64,000 nucleotides of DNA from Polyangium mundeleinium. Its GTDB lineage: Bacteria; Myxococcota_A; Polyangia; Polyangiales; Polyangiaceae. Below, one piece after another: positions 1 through 7,514 of the stretch (the stretch's first letter is position 1; each line of letters begins with the position of its first letter). The position numbers and the translations under genes were made by a program. The stretch covers positions 8,960,501 to 9,024,500 of the forward strand of contig NZ_JAQNDO010000001.1 of assembly GCF_028369105.1 (NCBI RefSeq), given 5' to 3'. The notes under the pieces were generated by a model. That model was not told the DNA's origin. It searched no databases and saw only the letters and a program-made list of their open reading frames with translations.

Positions 1-231
1 ATCCTTTCCGGGCCCGACCGTGGGCGAAAAGCCTATGCGGACCGCGTGAACACGCTCCTCGAATCGTGCCGGGTCTCCCTGGTCGAGAAGGGGGAGGAGC
101 GCACCTACTTCGTTTCGCTCGATGCCGTCTCGTTCGACGACGAGCTCGAGGCGAAGCCGATAGACTACCCCGGCCTGTCCCCCTCGCAACAACGCGAGCT
201 CGAGGCGAGCGGGTTCAGGATCATCGAGTGA
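1..231 (+). CDS. Partial hypothetical protein (3' end of a gene cut by the window edge)
   Basis: The reading frame is open from the first base to a TGA at 229-231. A GTG at 46 could be an internal start, but the frame upstream of it is also open and protein-like, so I treat the gene as truncated by the window. The visible 76 residues are acidic, with the C-terminal stretch SPSQQRELEASGFRIIE. I recognise no domain. The next gene begins one base after the stop, so this is the first of a run of small co-directional genes on what looks like an integrated element. Confidence 0.5.
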   Translation: MLSGPDRGRKAYADRVNTLLESCRVSLVEKGEERTYFVSLDAVSFDDELEAKPIDYPGLSPSQQRELEASGFRIIE

Positions 232-232
232 C

Positions 233-511
233 ATGGGCTCCCACGACGAACCCGAGCCTACGCCGAACCTCGTTCTTGCCGTGCGAAGCATGGGCACCGA
301 GGCCCCGTGGGAGCACTACCCACTGTCGTTGCCCGCAGTGCCCAGGGCTGGCGACACTGTTCTCGTGCGAAAACACGGCCTGGCCGCCAAAATCAGAACC
401 GTCGTATTTGACGACGCGGGCTCCTATTGGTTGTGGGCGAGGTTCTCCGCCCCGATCGAGACCTCGAAAGCCTCGCGACGGAAGCAACCTCGGAGCTTCG
501 CGCCGAGTTGA
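233..511 (+). CDS. Small hypothetical protein
   Basis: An ATG at 233 starts one base after the previous stop, which suggests co-transcription. The 92-residue product has no signal peptide or membrane segment. Its middle part, around GDTVLVRKHGLAAKIRTVVF, reads like a small beta-barrel (SH3-like) strand pattern. The C-terminus is basic. I do not recognise the family. It is typical of short cargo genes of phages and integrative elements, consistent with the recombinase gene further right. Confidence 0.5.
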   Translation: MGSHDEPEPTPNLVLAVRSMGTEAPWEHYPLSLPAVPRAGDTVLVRKHGLAAKIRTVVFDDAGSYWLWARFSAPIETSKASRRKQPRSFAPS

Positions 512-579
512 GGGCCGCGATGCAAGCTCGACGAGACTGACGTTTTACGAAACCGTTCCGCGACGAAAAGGAGACTCCC

Positions 580-876
580 ATGGCCGATAAATCCGACACC
601 CCGCTTTTCACCCTCGTGCTCGACGATCCGGAGTGCCTGATCCTGCTCGACACCGTCACGCGACTCGCGCAGCTCGATAGCGACGGCGTCAAGTTCCCGC
701 CCGGCGTCAAGCCCGCGACCCACCACAATGTCGCCGTGGCCGCGCTCCGCCAGGGGCTCAAGGCGTTGGCGACCAATGCTGTGTCCAAGCAGCGCGCCGG
801 TGTGCTGGTCGTGGACAGGACGCCGAGGATGGGCATGCCGTTCGCGCCCGATTGGGTCTCGGGCGTCGACTCGTGA
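580..876 (+). CDS. Small hypothetical protein with a strong ribosome binding site
   Basis: The ATG at 580 follows an AAAGGAGA Shine-Dalgarno sequence eight or so bases upstream. The product is 98 residues, soluble and probably mostly helical, with an Arg/Lys-poor N-terminus and a central segment (TVTRLAQLDSDGVKFPPGVK) that precedes a helix rich in Ala and Leu. The stop codon overlaps the GTG start of the next gene (GTGA), which points to translational coupling. I do not recognise the family. Confidence 0.6.
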   Translation: MADKSDTPLFTLVLDDPECLILLDTVTRLAQLDSDGVKFPPGVKPATHHNVAVAALRQGLKALATNAVSKQRAGVLVVDRTPRMGMPFAPDWVSGVDS

Positions 877-1070
877 CCAAGACTGCTCCCCAGCCCAAGA
901 AACCGTCGCCGTATGGGTTCCTCGCCCTCTGCGCGCTCGCGCTCGTGCTCATCAACCCAATCGGCCTCGTCTCGGGCTTGGTCGACCGGGATCCCGAGGT
1001 CGGCATTCTGGTCGGCCTGACGATGATGCTGGGTGGGTTGGTCGTCGCCTGGTTCAACACGGAGGACTGA
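873..1070 (+). CDS. Small membrane protein with two predicted transmembrane helices
   Basis: I chose the GTG at 873 because it overlaps the TGA of the preceding gene (GTGA). An in-frame TTG at 852 would add seven residues inside that gene. The 65-residue product has a basic N-terminus (TKTAPQPKKPSP), a hydrophobic segment (FLALCALALVLINPIGLVSG) and a second one (VGILVGLTMMLGGLVVAWF) separated by a short Asp-rich loop, so it is probably an inner-membrane hairpin. Its role is unknown. A small two-helix protein in a phage-like gene run could be a holin-type protein, but nothing here proves it. Confidence 0.55.
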   Translation: MTKTAPQPKKPSPYGFLALCALALVLINPIGLVSGLVDRDPEVGILVGLTMMLGGLVVAWFNTED

Positions 1071-1073
1071 ACG

Positions 1074-1289
1074 GTGCGCTACCAGAAAGACGACCGCGTG
1101 CGACTGCGCCACAACGGCAAGGTGGGGCGGGTGCTGGTCGACAACCGCGACGAGCCGGGCTGTCACGCCCTCGTGTGGGTCGCCCTCGACCACCTGCAAA
1201 AGGATGACGGTCTCGGGAAAATTCTCTGCAACGGGGAGTTCGTGCATTCTGCACTCCCATTCACCGGAGCTCAGCTCGAGCCCGAATAG
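1074..1289 (+). CDS. Small hypothetical protein, SH3-like strands
   Basis: The GTG at 1074 has a GGAGG at 1061-1065, embedded in the end of the upstream gene, with eight-base spacing. The 71-residue product is charged, and its N-terminal half (YQKDDRVRLRHNGKVGRVLV) looks like the first strands of a small barrel that often binds nucleic acid or protein. It has no membrane segment. It is the last gene of the tight run before the palindrome at 1314. Confidence 0.55.
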   Translation: MRYQKDDRVRLRHNGKVGRVLVDNRDEPGCHALVWVALDHLQKDDGLGKILCNGEFVHSALPFTGAQLEPE

Positions 1290-1313
1290 AGAGCGCTCGA
1301 CAGGCGGCCCGTG

Positions 1314-1330
1314 GTTACGTATTACGTAAC
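1314..1330. promoter_or_regulatory. Perfect inverted repeat just upstream of a ribbon-helix-helix-like gene (probable operator)
   Basis: The arms GTTACGT and ACGTAAC are perfect complements around a 3-base spacer. The repeat ends two bases before the ATG at 1333. Its AT-rich arms stand out in this GC-rich DNA. Small ribbon-helix-helix proteins commonly bind such sites and repress themselves, so an autoregulatory operator for the 1333 gene is the simplest reading (inference). Confidence 0.5.
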
Positions 1331-1332
1331 GC

Positions 1333-1563
1333 ATGGGCCGCCCTCACCGCGTCGGGATGCTGGATACCAAGGTCACCGCCGTCCGCTTCACGGAGGCCGA
1401 GCTCCGCGAGCTCGAGGCGTTCCGCTCGTGGGTCGGCAGAACCTTCGGGCAAAACCCCCCAAGCCGCTCGGCGCTCCTCCGCCTCGCGGCCTCCGTCCTC
1501 TACGAGCTGCGCGACGATGATGCGGTCCAGCGGGTGATCAGCGCCGAGCTCGACACGCTCTAG
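1333..1563 (+). CDS. Small DNA-binding protein of ribbon-helix-helix type
   Basis: The product is 76 residues. From residue 9 it shows the expected order for a ribbon-helix-helix fold: a beta-strand (TKVTAVRF), a first helix (TEAELRELEAFRSWV), a turn, and a second helix (SRSALLRLAASVLYEL). An internal ATG at 1357 is an alternative start. A perfect palindrome lies immediately upstream. The stop codon overlaps the stop of the recombinase gene read from the other strand (CTAG at 1560-1563). In mobile elements such proteins control copy number, excision or their own transcription. The role here is inferred. Confidence 0.55.
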   Translation: MGRPHRVGMLDTKVTAVRFTEAELRELEAFRSWVGRTFGQNPPSRSALLRLAASVLYELRDDDAVQRVISAELDTL

Positions 1564-2513
1564 GTCTCTTCATCAGGCCTGCCAAACGGCATCGGCAACT
1601 TGTCCACCGCCTGCTCCTTAGCCCTCTCCCCTCGCCGGTCGTAGCGCAGGGTCGTCGTCACGTTCGCGTGGCCGGCGAGCTTCTGGATAGCCGACACGTC
1701 ACCGCTTTCGTCGAGAAGCGTCGAGATGAAGGTGTACCGGAAGAAGTGGGGGTTCACGTGCTCAATGCCAGCGCGCTTGACGAGTTTGACGACAATCTTC
1801 CACACCGAGGTTCCGCGCATGGGGCGCCCCCGCACGTCCTGCCCTCGCCTCGACCTCCCGGGGAACAACGGCCCGGCCTTCCGGCCCCGAACGTCCAGCC
1901 ACTCGTCCACGATGGGCTTCGCCTCGCGCGGCAATGGCACCCTCCGCCGCTTGTTTCCCTTCCCTAGGACGTCGAGGAAGACGCGCCCGTTCTCCTCCAC
2001 CAGGTCGTCGAGCTCCAGGCCGGCCACCTCCGCACGCCGGATGCCAGCGCAGTACAGCAGCACGACGAGCGCCGCGTCGCGCTTCCCGCGCCAGCGGCGG
2101 CTGTCGCTCTTCGCCGCGTCGATGAGAGCCCGCACCTCGTCGAGCGAAAGGGCGCGGCCCGCCGGAGGGGACTCCCCCCTCACGCGCTCGACGTCCGTCA
2201 CCCTCTCGAAGTGGTCGCCGTCGATGAGACCGAGCCGCCAGGCGGCGCGCATCGTCTTCCGCACGCTCGTGAGGATGTAGTTCGCCGTCGTGTGCGCGCA
2301 GCTCTCCGCGAGGTGTCCGCGAAGGCGCTGCATGTCCTCGTACTGGAGTTCGTGCCACGGGAAGGTCGCGGCGGTCGTCCCCGCCCGGAAGAAACGCGCC
2401 ACCCGGTTGAGCCGCCCACGCACCGCTTCCCTCGACCTCGGGCTCTGGAGGCCACCGATGTAGACGATGGCCGGGTTCGGCCGTTCCTCGGGCGCGCGCG
2501 GGGCTAGGGTCAT
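1560..2513 (-). CDS. Tyrosine recombinase / phage-type integrase
   Basis: This is a site-specific DNA recombinase of 317 residues from the ATG at 2513. Residues 20-110 form a SAM-like core-binding domain. The catalytic domain shows the expected residues: Arg in CAGIRRAEV (159-160), Lys in GKGNK (185), His and Arg in HFFRY (256 and 259), His in LAGHANVTTTLRYDRR (282) and the nucleophile Tyr 291. The frame extends upstream to 2711, but that part is Arg/Pro-rich and unlike the family. Direct and inverted 9-base repeats lie 120-170 bp upstream and could be arm sites. The enzyme probably integrated the small-gene block to its left. It could still be an orphan left behind by an older element. Confidence 0.9.
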   Translation of the reverse strand: MTLAPRAPEERPNPAIVYIGGLQSPRSREAVRGRLNRVARFFRAGTTAATFPWHELQYEDMQRLRGHLAESCAHTTANYILTSVRKTMRAAWRLGLIDGDHFERVTDVERVRGESPPAGRALSLDEVRALIDAAKSDSRRWRGKRDAALVVLLYCAGIRRAEVAGLELDDLVEENGRVFLDVLGKGNKRRRVPLPREAKPIVDEWLDVRGRKAGPLFPGRSRRGQDVRGRPMRGTSVWKIVVKLVKRAGIEHVNPHFFRYTFISTLLDESGDVSAIQKLAGHANVTTTLRYDRRGERAKEQAVDKLPMPFGRPDEET

Positions 2514-3119
2514 GCCCTGGACGTTAGCGCCGCACCCGACCACCCCAGAAGTCCCACGCACGTCCACGGGAAGGCACCACACAGCGTGGCGACCACCCCC
2601 ACCCCAACGGGGCAAGCTCGCTTCCACCCCACGCGGACGAACCCCTCGGACGAACCTAGAAACGGCCCGCGTAGGCGCGGTTCGTCGTGGGGAAACGCGA
2701 CGCATACACACCCACGTCGACCCGTCAAGGCTTCAGACCCGCCCGCTCCCCCGGCGCTCGCTGTTCTGCAATCCGTAACACCGCTACCCGCACTCCTGCC
2801 GTAGGGCGCACTACCCCGCGGTGCTGTCAATAGCTCGTTACAGGGCTCCATCCCACACGAGCGACCGTGACTACACATTCGCATCCGCGTGTCCAGCGTA
2901 TTCGGGAGCAACGCCGGGTGATGCACTAACCGCCATGACCCGTCGAGCGAGAACGACACTTGGTGGCGGTCGTGCTCCTTATAGGAATCCGGTAGATCTT
3001 CGAAACGCAGCGCAGCGCGCGATCGAGGGCTCTTGATTTCCGGACGGGAGCCGTGCACCCTCCGAGCATCCCCGTCGAGACCGTCCTGGTCTTGGTCGGG
3101 CGCCATACAAAAAGCTAAA
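2514..3119. other. 606-base stretch without a convincing gene, upstream of the recombinase
   Basis: A minus-strand frame of 198 codons runs through 2510-3106, and its stop overlaps the recombinase ATG (ATGA). Its translation is low in helix-forming patterns and Cys/Ser/Arg-rich, and it does not look like a protein. Base composition is lower in GC and codon-position bias is weak. The region holds the GGACGAACC repeats at 2635-2686 and the probable recombinase promoter, and may contain one attachment end of the element. I see no tRNA. Confidence 0.4.
2635..2686. repeat. Two direct and one inverted copy of GGACGAACC upstream of the integrase
   Basis: GGACGAACC occurs at 2635-2643 and 2648-2656, spaced 13 bases start to start, and GGTTCGTC lies in the opposite orientation at 2679-2686. 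The cluster is 120-175 bp upstream of the integrase ATG. Integrases often bind short direct repeats (arm sites) near their own gene, and the inverted pair could also form a hairpin. Function is inferred from placement only. Confidence 0.4.
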
Positions 3120-3157
3120 CCCTCGGAGCCGGTCCCGCAAAGATTGGGCCCCGAGGG
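3120..3157. other. Inverted repeat in the leader of the 3172 gene
   Basis: CCCTCGG (3120-3126) pairs with CCGAGGG (3151-3157) around a 24-base loop. The strong AGGAGG at 3161-3166 follows three bases later. As RNA this would be a stem just upstream of the ribosome binding site. It may be a leader structure, a terminator of something upstream (there is no T tract), or a recombination site. No T tract or riboswitch core is visible. Confidence 0.3.
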
Positions 3158-3171
3158 TCTAGGAGGTCTTT

Positions 3172-3627
3172 GTGTCGCAATCGACCTGTATTGAAGAGTC
3201 TACAACACCCGCACGCGGTTCGTCAACCTGTCCCGAGACCGGCGACGCGCAAAGCGGACAGGACACGTCAGGCCTTGGGAAGTTCAAGCCCTGGGGCCCC
3301 GTGGCGCGGCTCATCCAGGCCCGTTTTGGGGGCATCACGCAGCACGTGGCGTTTCAGCTCGCAAGGCACACGCCACCTGACGGCGTTTGCCACATGACAG
3401 CCCCTGTCATGGCAAAAATCACGCAATGGGGTGAGGTGGCCTGCCGCGCCGCGCTCGCCGAAATCGCCGCCCACGAGTCCAAGCTCGTCACCCGCAAGCG
3501 GACCCGGGACGGGTATGTGTACACCTGGAGCAGGGAAGCCTACGTAGGCGGCGGTGTCGTAGTCAGGGGACAGAAATTCAGTTCGTGTTCCGAAGGATCA
3601 CGAGCGAGTTCGTGGCATTCGACGTGA
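3172..3627 (+). CDS. Hypothetical protein at the right edge of the element, possibly 3'-truncated
   Basis: The GTG at 3172 has an excellent AGGAGG five bases upstream. The 151-residue product has a polar N-terminus, a middle region (residues 37-105) with Trp and charged helices (KFKPWGPVARLIQARFGGIT, ITQWGEVACRAALAEIAAHE) and a strand-rich tail. The last 17 residues lie antisense to the end of the FG-GAP lipoprotein gene, a 50-base tail-to-tail overlap. They look unrelated to the rest, so the original 3' end may have been replaced when the element inserted here. I do not recognise the family. Confidence 0.55.
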   Translation: MSQSTCIEESTTPARGSSTCPETGDAQSGQDTSGLGKFKPWGPVARLIQARFGGITQHVAFQLARHTPPDGVCHMTAPVMAKITQWGEVACRAALAEIAAHESKLVTRKRTRDGYVYTWSREAYVGGGVVVRGQKFSSCSEGSRASSWHST

Positions 3628-6070
3628 CGAGCAGGTCGGGCCGGCCATCCCCCGTCACGTCCGACACCGAGACGGACGTCGGGCGCGAAACGTCGCCGAT
3701 CGTCGGCCCGGCGGTGAAATAATCGCCGTCCCAGAGGAGCACATTCACCCGTCCGCCCGCGAGGAGCACGAGATCCTCGTCGCCGTCCCCGTCGAGATCG
3801 TCGAGCACCGGGTTCTGCGCGATCCCGAGGCCCAGCTTGAACGTCGTGCCGATGAACGTGCCGTCGCCGACGCCGAGCATCAGCACGACGCCGTCCCCTT
3901 GCGCGAACGTCGCCACGAAATCCGCGTGCCCGTCGCCGTTCACGTCGCCCGCCGCCATGTCGTTGATGATGTCGTCGACGACCAGGTACTCCTTGGCATT
4001 CGCGAACGTCCCATCCCCCTTGCCGGGCTGCACGAAGACCACGAAGTCGCCCGCGCCGGCAAAATCGAGCTTCCCATCTTCGTCGTAATCGGCGATCGCC
4101 ACGCCGTCGGTGTAAAGAAACTCCGCCTCCACGAACGTGCCATCGCCGTTGTTCAGGAGCGAAACGCCGCCGTTGTTCGTGTCAGCCACCACGAGGACGT
4201 CGAGATCCCCGTCGCCGTCCGTGTCGCCGACGTCCGTGCTCCCGGCGCCGAAGTACCCGGCGAAGGAAGGAATGGACGGGCCAAACGAAACGCCGCCCGT
4301 ATTCGGGAACGCCTGGACCATGTAGCCCTCGTCGCTCGCGCCCGGCAGCACGGCGACGAGGTCCAGGCTCGGACCTGCGTCCGCCGGGAACGCGAAGAGC
4401 CCGAGCGGCGTCTCGAGGACGTCGTGCGAGCCCACGAATTCGAACCCGCCGCCGGCCTTTCCACGTAGTATCGTGTCGACCCCCGCGGCATGGCTGAACA
4501 CGATGTCCTTGTGCCCGTCGCCGTCGAAATCGGCGGCGACCGATCTGCGCGCGCCGACGCCGTAGGGCGCGCCGATCGGGGGGAGCAGGCCGCCCATTCC
4601 GTCGCGCCGCACGGTCGAGATCCCGGGCCCGTCATTCCCGGCGACGAGGTCCGTGTGCCCGTCCCCGTCGACGTCCCCCGTGGTGAGCGCCCGCGGCGCG
4701 CGCCCCGCCTCGATCACGACCGGATCGTCGAAGGCGCCCGCGCCCAGGTTTTTCAGGTAATACGCGCCTCCGAAGCGATACGTCGCGAGCAGGTCGAGCT
4801 GGCCGTCGCCGTCGATGTCGAGGACCCCTGCGAGCTCGCCATATTCCGACGCCGCGGATTTCACGAGGGGCGCGAACGTCCCGTCGCCGTTGTTCACGAG
4901 GACGCCATATCCGGAGGTGAAGGATTGCCGCGGGCCCACCACCACGTCGAGCTTCCCGTCGCCGGAGACGTCCGCGAGCGCGATCGACTCCGACCTCTGC
5001 GCCGGGCGCGACGCCCCGGCCGCGAACGTGCCGCCGACCATTCCCTTGAAAACCCAGATCACGTTGCCGCTCGCCGTGCTGGTCGTCACCACGTCGTCGA
5101 CCCCATCCCCGTCGATGTCGCCCAGGGCGAGGCCGAACATGAAATGGGAGCCGCTCACCGTGTACGTCGCCGAAAGCGTGATCGTGCCGTCGCCCGCATT
5201 CGTGAACACGTCGATGCCGTTGGTTCCGCGCGAAATGACGAGATCCAAGTCCCCGTCACCATCGAGGTCCTTCGCGGCGAAGGCGCCCATCGTCGTGGTG
5301 CTGCCCGTGTATTGCTTGGGCGCGAGGAGGGTACCGTTCCCCTGGTTCAAAAGGACGAACACCCCCGTGGAGGCGTCCTGACCACTGACCGTGACGACGA
5401 CGTCGAGCTTTCCGTCACCGTTCATGTCGATGAGCGCGTGGTTCGTGCCGATCGCGGCGAACGGCGTCCGGTGCATCTCCTGAAACGAGCCGTCGCCTGC
5501 GCCGCGCAGGACACCGAGGAAGCCGCCGGAGGGATTCGCGACGACGAGGTCGAGCTTTCCGTCGCCGTTCATGTCGCCCGAGCGAACGGCCGCATTGCCC
5601 GCGCCGACCGCCGCGGGATACGAGCTGTCGAAGACGAATTGCAGGCCCGTCGGGCCCCCGCCGCCCGCGCCGCCCATGCCTCCGGCGCCGCCCATGCCTC
5701 CGGCGCCGCCCATGCCTCCGGCGCCGCCCATGCCTCCGGCGCCGCCCATGCCTCCGGCGCCGCCCATGCCTCCGGCGCCGCCCATACCCCCAGCGCCGCC
5801 CATGCCTCCGGTGCCGCCCATGCCTCCGGTGCCGCCCATGCCTCCGGTGCCGCCCACGCCGCCCATTCCTCCAGCGCCACCTTGCCCCCCGACGCCGCCC
5901 ATACCGCCGACGCCGCCCGTCCCTCCGTCGCCGCCCATTCCGCCGACGCCGCCCATTCCGCCGGTCCCGGCGGATCCGCCCGTCCCCGACGTGGTCCCCG
6001 TGCCCCCATCGTCACACGCCGAGAGCACGAGCCCGAGGGCCGCCAAAATCGCAAGATTGCTACGCTTCAT
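3578..6070 (-). CDS. Secreted FG-GAP/VCBS repeat lipoprotein
   Basis: I chose the ATG at 6070 because a GGAGG lies eight bases upstream and a lipoprotein signal follows (MKRSNLAILAALGLVLSAC, lipobox LSAC). The 830-residue product has a long linker of GGAGGM units (about residues 30-140) and then roughly a dozen copies of a Ca-binding FG-GAP/VCBS motif of the form D-x-[DN]-G-D-G-x-x-D-L, for example DMNGDGKLDLVV and DVDGDGHTDLV. These fold as an integrin-like beta-propeller. It is expected on the cell surface, probably in adhesion or binding. The DNA of the linker is an 18-bp tandem repeat. Its 3' end overlaps the 3172 gene on the other strand. Confidence 0.9.
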   Translation of the reverse strand: MKRSNLAILAALGLVLSACDDGGTGTTSGTGGSAGTGGMGGVGGMGGDGGTGGVGGMGGVGGQGGAGGMGGVGGTGGMGGTGGMGGTGGMGGAGGMGGAGGMGGAGGMGGAGGMGGAGGMGGAGGMGGAGGMGGAGGGGPTGLQFVFDSSYPAAVGAGNAAVRSGDMNGDGKLDLVVANPSGGFLGVLRGAGDGSFQEMHRTPFAAIGTNHALIDMNGDGKLDVVVTVSGQDASTGVFVLLNQGNGTLLAPKQYTGSTTTMGAFAAKDLDGDGDLDLVISRGTNGIDVFTNAGDGTITLSATYTVSGSHFMFGLALGDIDGDGVDDVVTTSTASGNVIWVFKGMVGGTFAAGASRPAQRSESIALADVSGDGKLDVVVGPRQSFTSGYGVLVNNGDGTFAPLVKSAASEYGELAGVLDIDGDGQLDLLATYRFGGAYYLKNLGAGAFDDPVVIEAGRAPRALTTGDVDGDGHTDLVAGNDGPGISTVRRDGMGGLLPPIGAPYGVGARRSVAADFDGDGHKDIVFSHAAGVDTILRGKAGGGFEFVGSHDVLETPLGLFAFPADAGPSLDLVAVLPGASDEGYMVQAFPNTGGVSFGPSIPSFAGYFGAGSTDVGDTDGDGDLDVLVVADTNNGGVSLLNNGDGTFVEAEFLYTDGVAIADYDEDGKLDFAGAGDFVVFVQPGKGDGTFANAKEYLVVDDIINDMAAGDVNGDGHADFVATFAQGDGVVLMLGVGDGTFIGTTFKLGLGIAQNPVLDDLDGDGDEDLVLLAGGRVNVLLWDGDYFTAGPTIGDVSRPTSVSVSDVTGDGRPDLLVTSNATNSLVILRNTN
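5670..5965. repeat. 18-bp tandem repeats encoding the GGAGGM linker
   Basis: About ten near-identical 18-bp units (core GCCGCCCATGCCTCCGGC as written on the plus strand) occupy roughly 5670-5855, with degenerate units continuing to about 5965. They encode Gly-Gly-Ala-Gly-Gly-Met repeats behind the lipobox of the FG-GAP lipoprotein. Because the unit is a multiple of three, slippage would change linker length without breaking the frame. Confidence 0.85.
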
Positions 6071-6118
6071 CACCAAGTCCTCCACTCCTCCGCTGGAAAG
6101 GCATCCCCTACCCGCTCG

Positions 6119-7243
6119 TCAAGGCGAACCAATCACCACCGTTTTCTGCTCCGTAACGGACGCGCCATCGGCGTCCGAGACCTCGGCTTTCAGGTTCACC
6201 TGCCGGTTGATCAGTACCCCCATGTCGAGCTTCGTGTCGATCTGGAAGAGGATCGCCTTGGCCTCGCAGAACCCCTGCGCCGGCCTGTCCGGGAACACAC
6301 GCACCGATTGCGAAGGCCCGAGGACCTCGCCCGTGTCGGTGAGCGTCGCCGTGAGCTTCACGATCGCGGTTTGCTTCAACCCTCGCGTGCGGAGCGACGC
6401 GAAGATGTGGTGCCCCCCTTGCTCGCCGGACCAGACCTGCAAGGTGTCCTGATCCGCGAGCGGGCTGAAGGTCGCATCGCCCTGCCCGAGCGTCAGCGTC
6501 GGCGCGCCCGCCTGCTTCGGCTTGCACCAGCTATACTTCGCCCAATCGGACGTGTACGCCTCGAGCACCTCCGGCGCGAGATAGGGGTCGAGGCAACGGC
6601 CCCAGTTGCACGTCAGGCCCGGACCACACCCTCCGCCGCAATCGTCGCCGCTCAGCGTGACGCGGAGCAAAGGCGTCTTGCCCGCCCGGGCGCGCGTGCT
6701 CGCGAGACGTGTGCGTACGTCCATTCCCGTGCCGTCGACGTCGGTCTCCAGGGAGACCTCGACGAGCGCGTCGTCGGCGAGGCCCTCGAGCGAGAGCTCC
6801 TTGGGCAAGAGAAGCGGCGCCGGGACGCCCGTGCCCCACATCTCGTCCCGGACCATTGCGCCGTCCACCCTCGCCACGACGTGCACCGACGCCGCCTGCA
6901 CGAAAAGCTCGTTCGGCGCATTGATCACGCCGACGACCACCTTCGCCTCGTTCCCGCCGCCGCCCATTCCGCCGGCCCCACCCATTCCGCCGGCTCCGCC
7001 CATGCCCCCGGCGCCGCCCATTCCGCCCGCGCCGCCGCCACCACCGCCCATTCCGCCCGCGCCGCCCGCACCTCCGGTGCCGCCCATTCCACCGGTGCCC
7101 CCGACACCACCCATTCCGCCGGCCCCGCCGGTGCCCCCCGCGCCGCCTGCGCCCCCTGCGCCGGGCGAAGGATTTGGTTCACTCCCGCACCCGGCGAGAG
7201 AAGAGAGAAGCAACAACAGACAGGTGAAGGATCGCTTGTTCAC
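6119..7243 (-). CDS. Gly-rich lipoprotein of unknown function
   Basis: The GTG at 7243 has GGGAG seven bases upstream and opens a lipoprotein signal (VNKRSFTCLLLLLSSLAGC). An ATG at 7342 in the same frame would put 33 unsuitable residues in front. After the lipobox comes a Gly/Met linker (about residues 25-90), then a domain with a CGGGCGPGLTCNWGRC Cys cluster near residue 200, and a C-terminal beta-rich region ending in a strand pattern like a bacterial Ig-like domain. The 374-residue protein lies 48 bases downstream of, and on the same strand as, the start of the FG-GAP lipoprotein gene, so the two may be co-transcribed. I do not recognise the family. Confidence 0.8.
   Translation of the reverse strand: MNKRSFTCLLLLLSSLAGCGSEPNPSPGAGGAGGAGGTGGAGGMGGVGGTGGMGGTGGAGGAGGMGGGGGGAGGMGGAGGMGGAGGMGGAGGMGGGGNEAKVVVGVINAPNELFVQAASVHVVARVDGAMVRDEMWGTGVPAPLLLPKELSLEGLADDALVEVSLETDVDGTGMDVRTRLASTRARAGKTPLLRVTLSGDDCGGGCGPGLTCNWGRCLDPYLAPEVLEAYTSDWAKYSWCKPKQAGAPTLTLGQGDATFSPLADQDTLQVWSGEQGGHHIFASLRTRGLKQTAIVKLTATLTDTGEVLGPSQSVRVFPDRPAQGFCEAKAILFQIDTKLDMGVLINRQVNLKAEVSDADGASVTEQKTVVIGSP
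6955..7165. repeat. Degenerate 9/18-bp repeats encoding a Gly/Met linker
   Basis: Imperfect repeats of CCGCCCATTCC-type units encode alternating Gly, Ala and Met behind the lipobox of the 6119-7243 lipoprotein. They are less regular than the array at 5670 but of the same kind. Confidence 0.7.
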
Positions 7244-7514
7244 GGTACACTCCCGATGTCCGATCGAAAATCTTACAACGACCCCCGACAACGTGGAAAG
7301 CACTCCTTGTGGATGTCGCCACGCGTCATCACCCTCGTGCATCCTACGTTCGCAGACCGCTGAAAGTTTCTTGGTTCACTGGAAGCGAGGCTCCCTTGGC
7401 GCGGAATCACCGGATGCTTGTCGCTTGACAGGGAGAGGGTTTGGATTTCCCACGGATCGCTTCTCCATACTTTCAGCTTACGGAAAACCTCCACCTGTTT
7501 GCGAAAGAAGGGTC

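Noticed and set aside
2510-3106. 198-codon minus-strand frame overlapping the integrase start (ATGA)
   Set aside because: The overlap looks like coupling, but composition is Arg/Ser/Gly/Cys-rich with no domain or signal, there is no ribosome binding site I trust, and the region carries repeats upstream of the integrase. Kept as an uncertain gap rather than a gene.
4490-7363. Plus-strand frame of about 957 codons antisense to two lipoproteins
   Set aside because: Its repeats (AAHASG) are the reverse reading of the GGAGGM linkers. The real coding strand is shown by FG-GAP motifs and lipoboxes.
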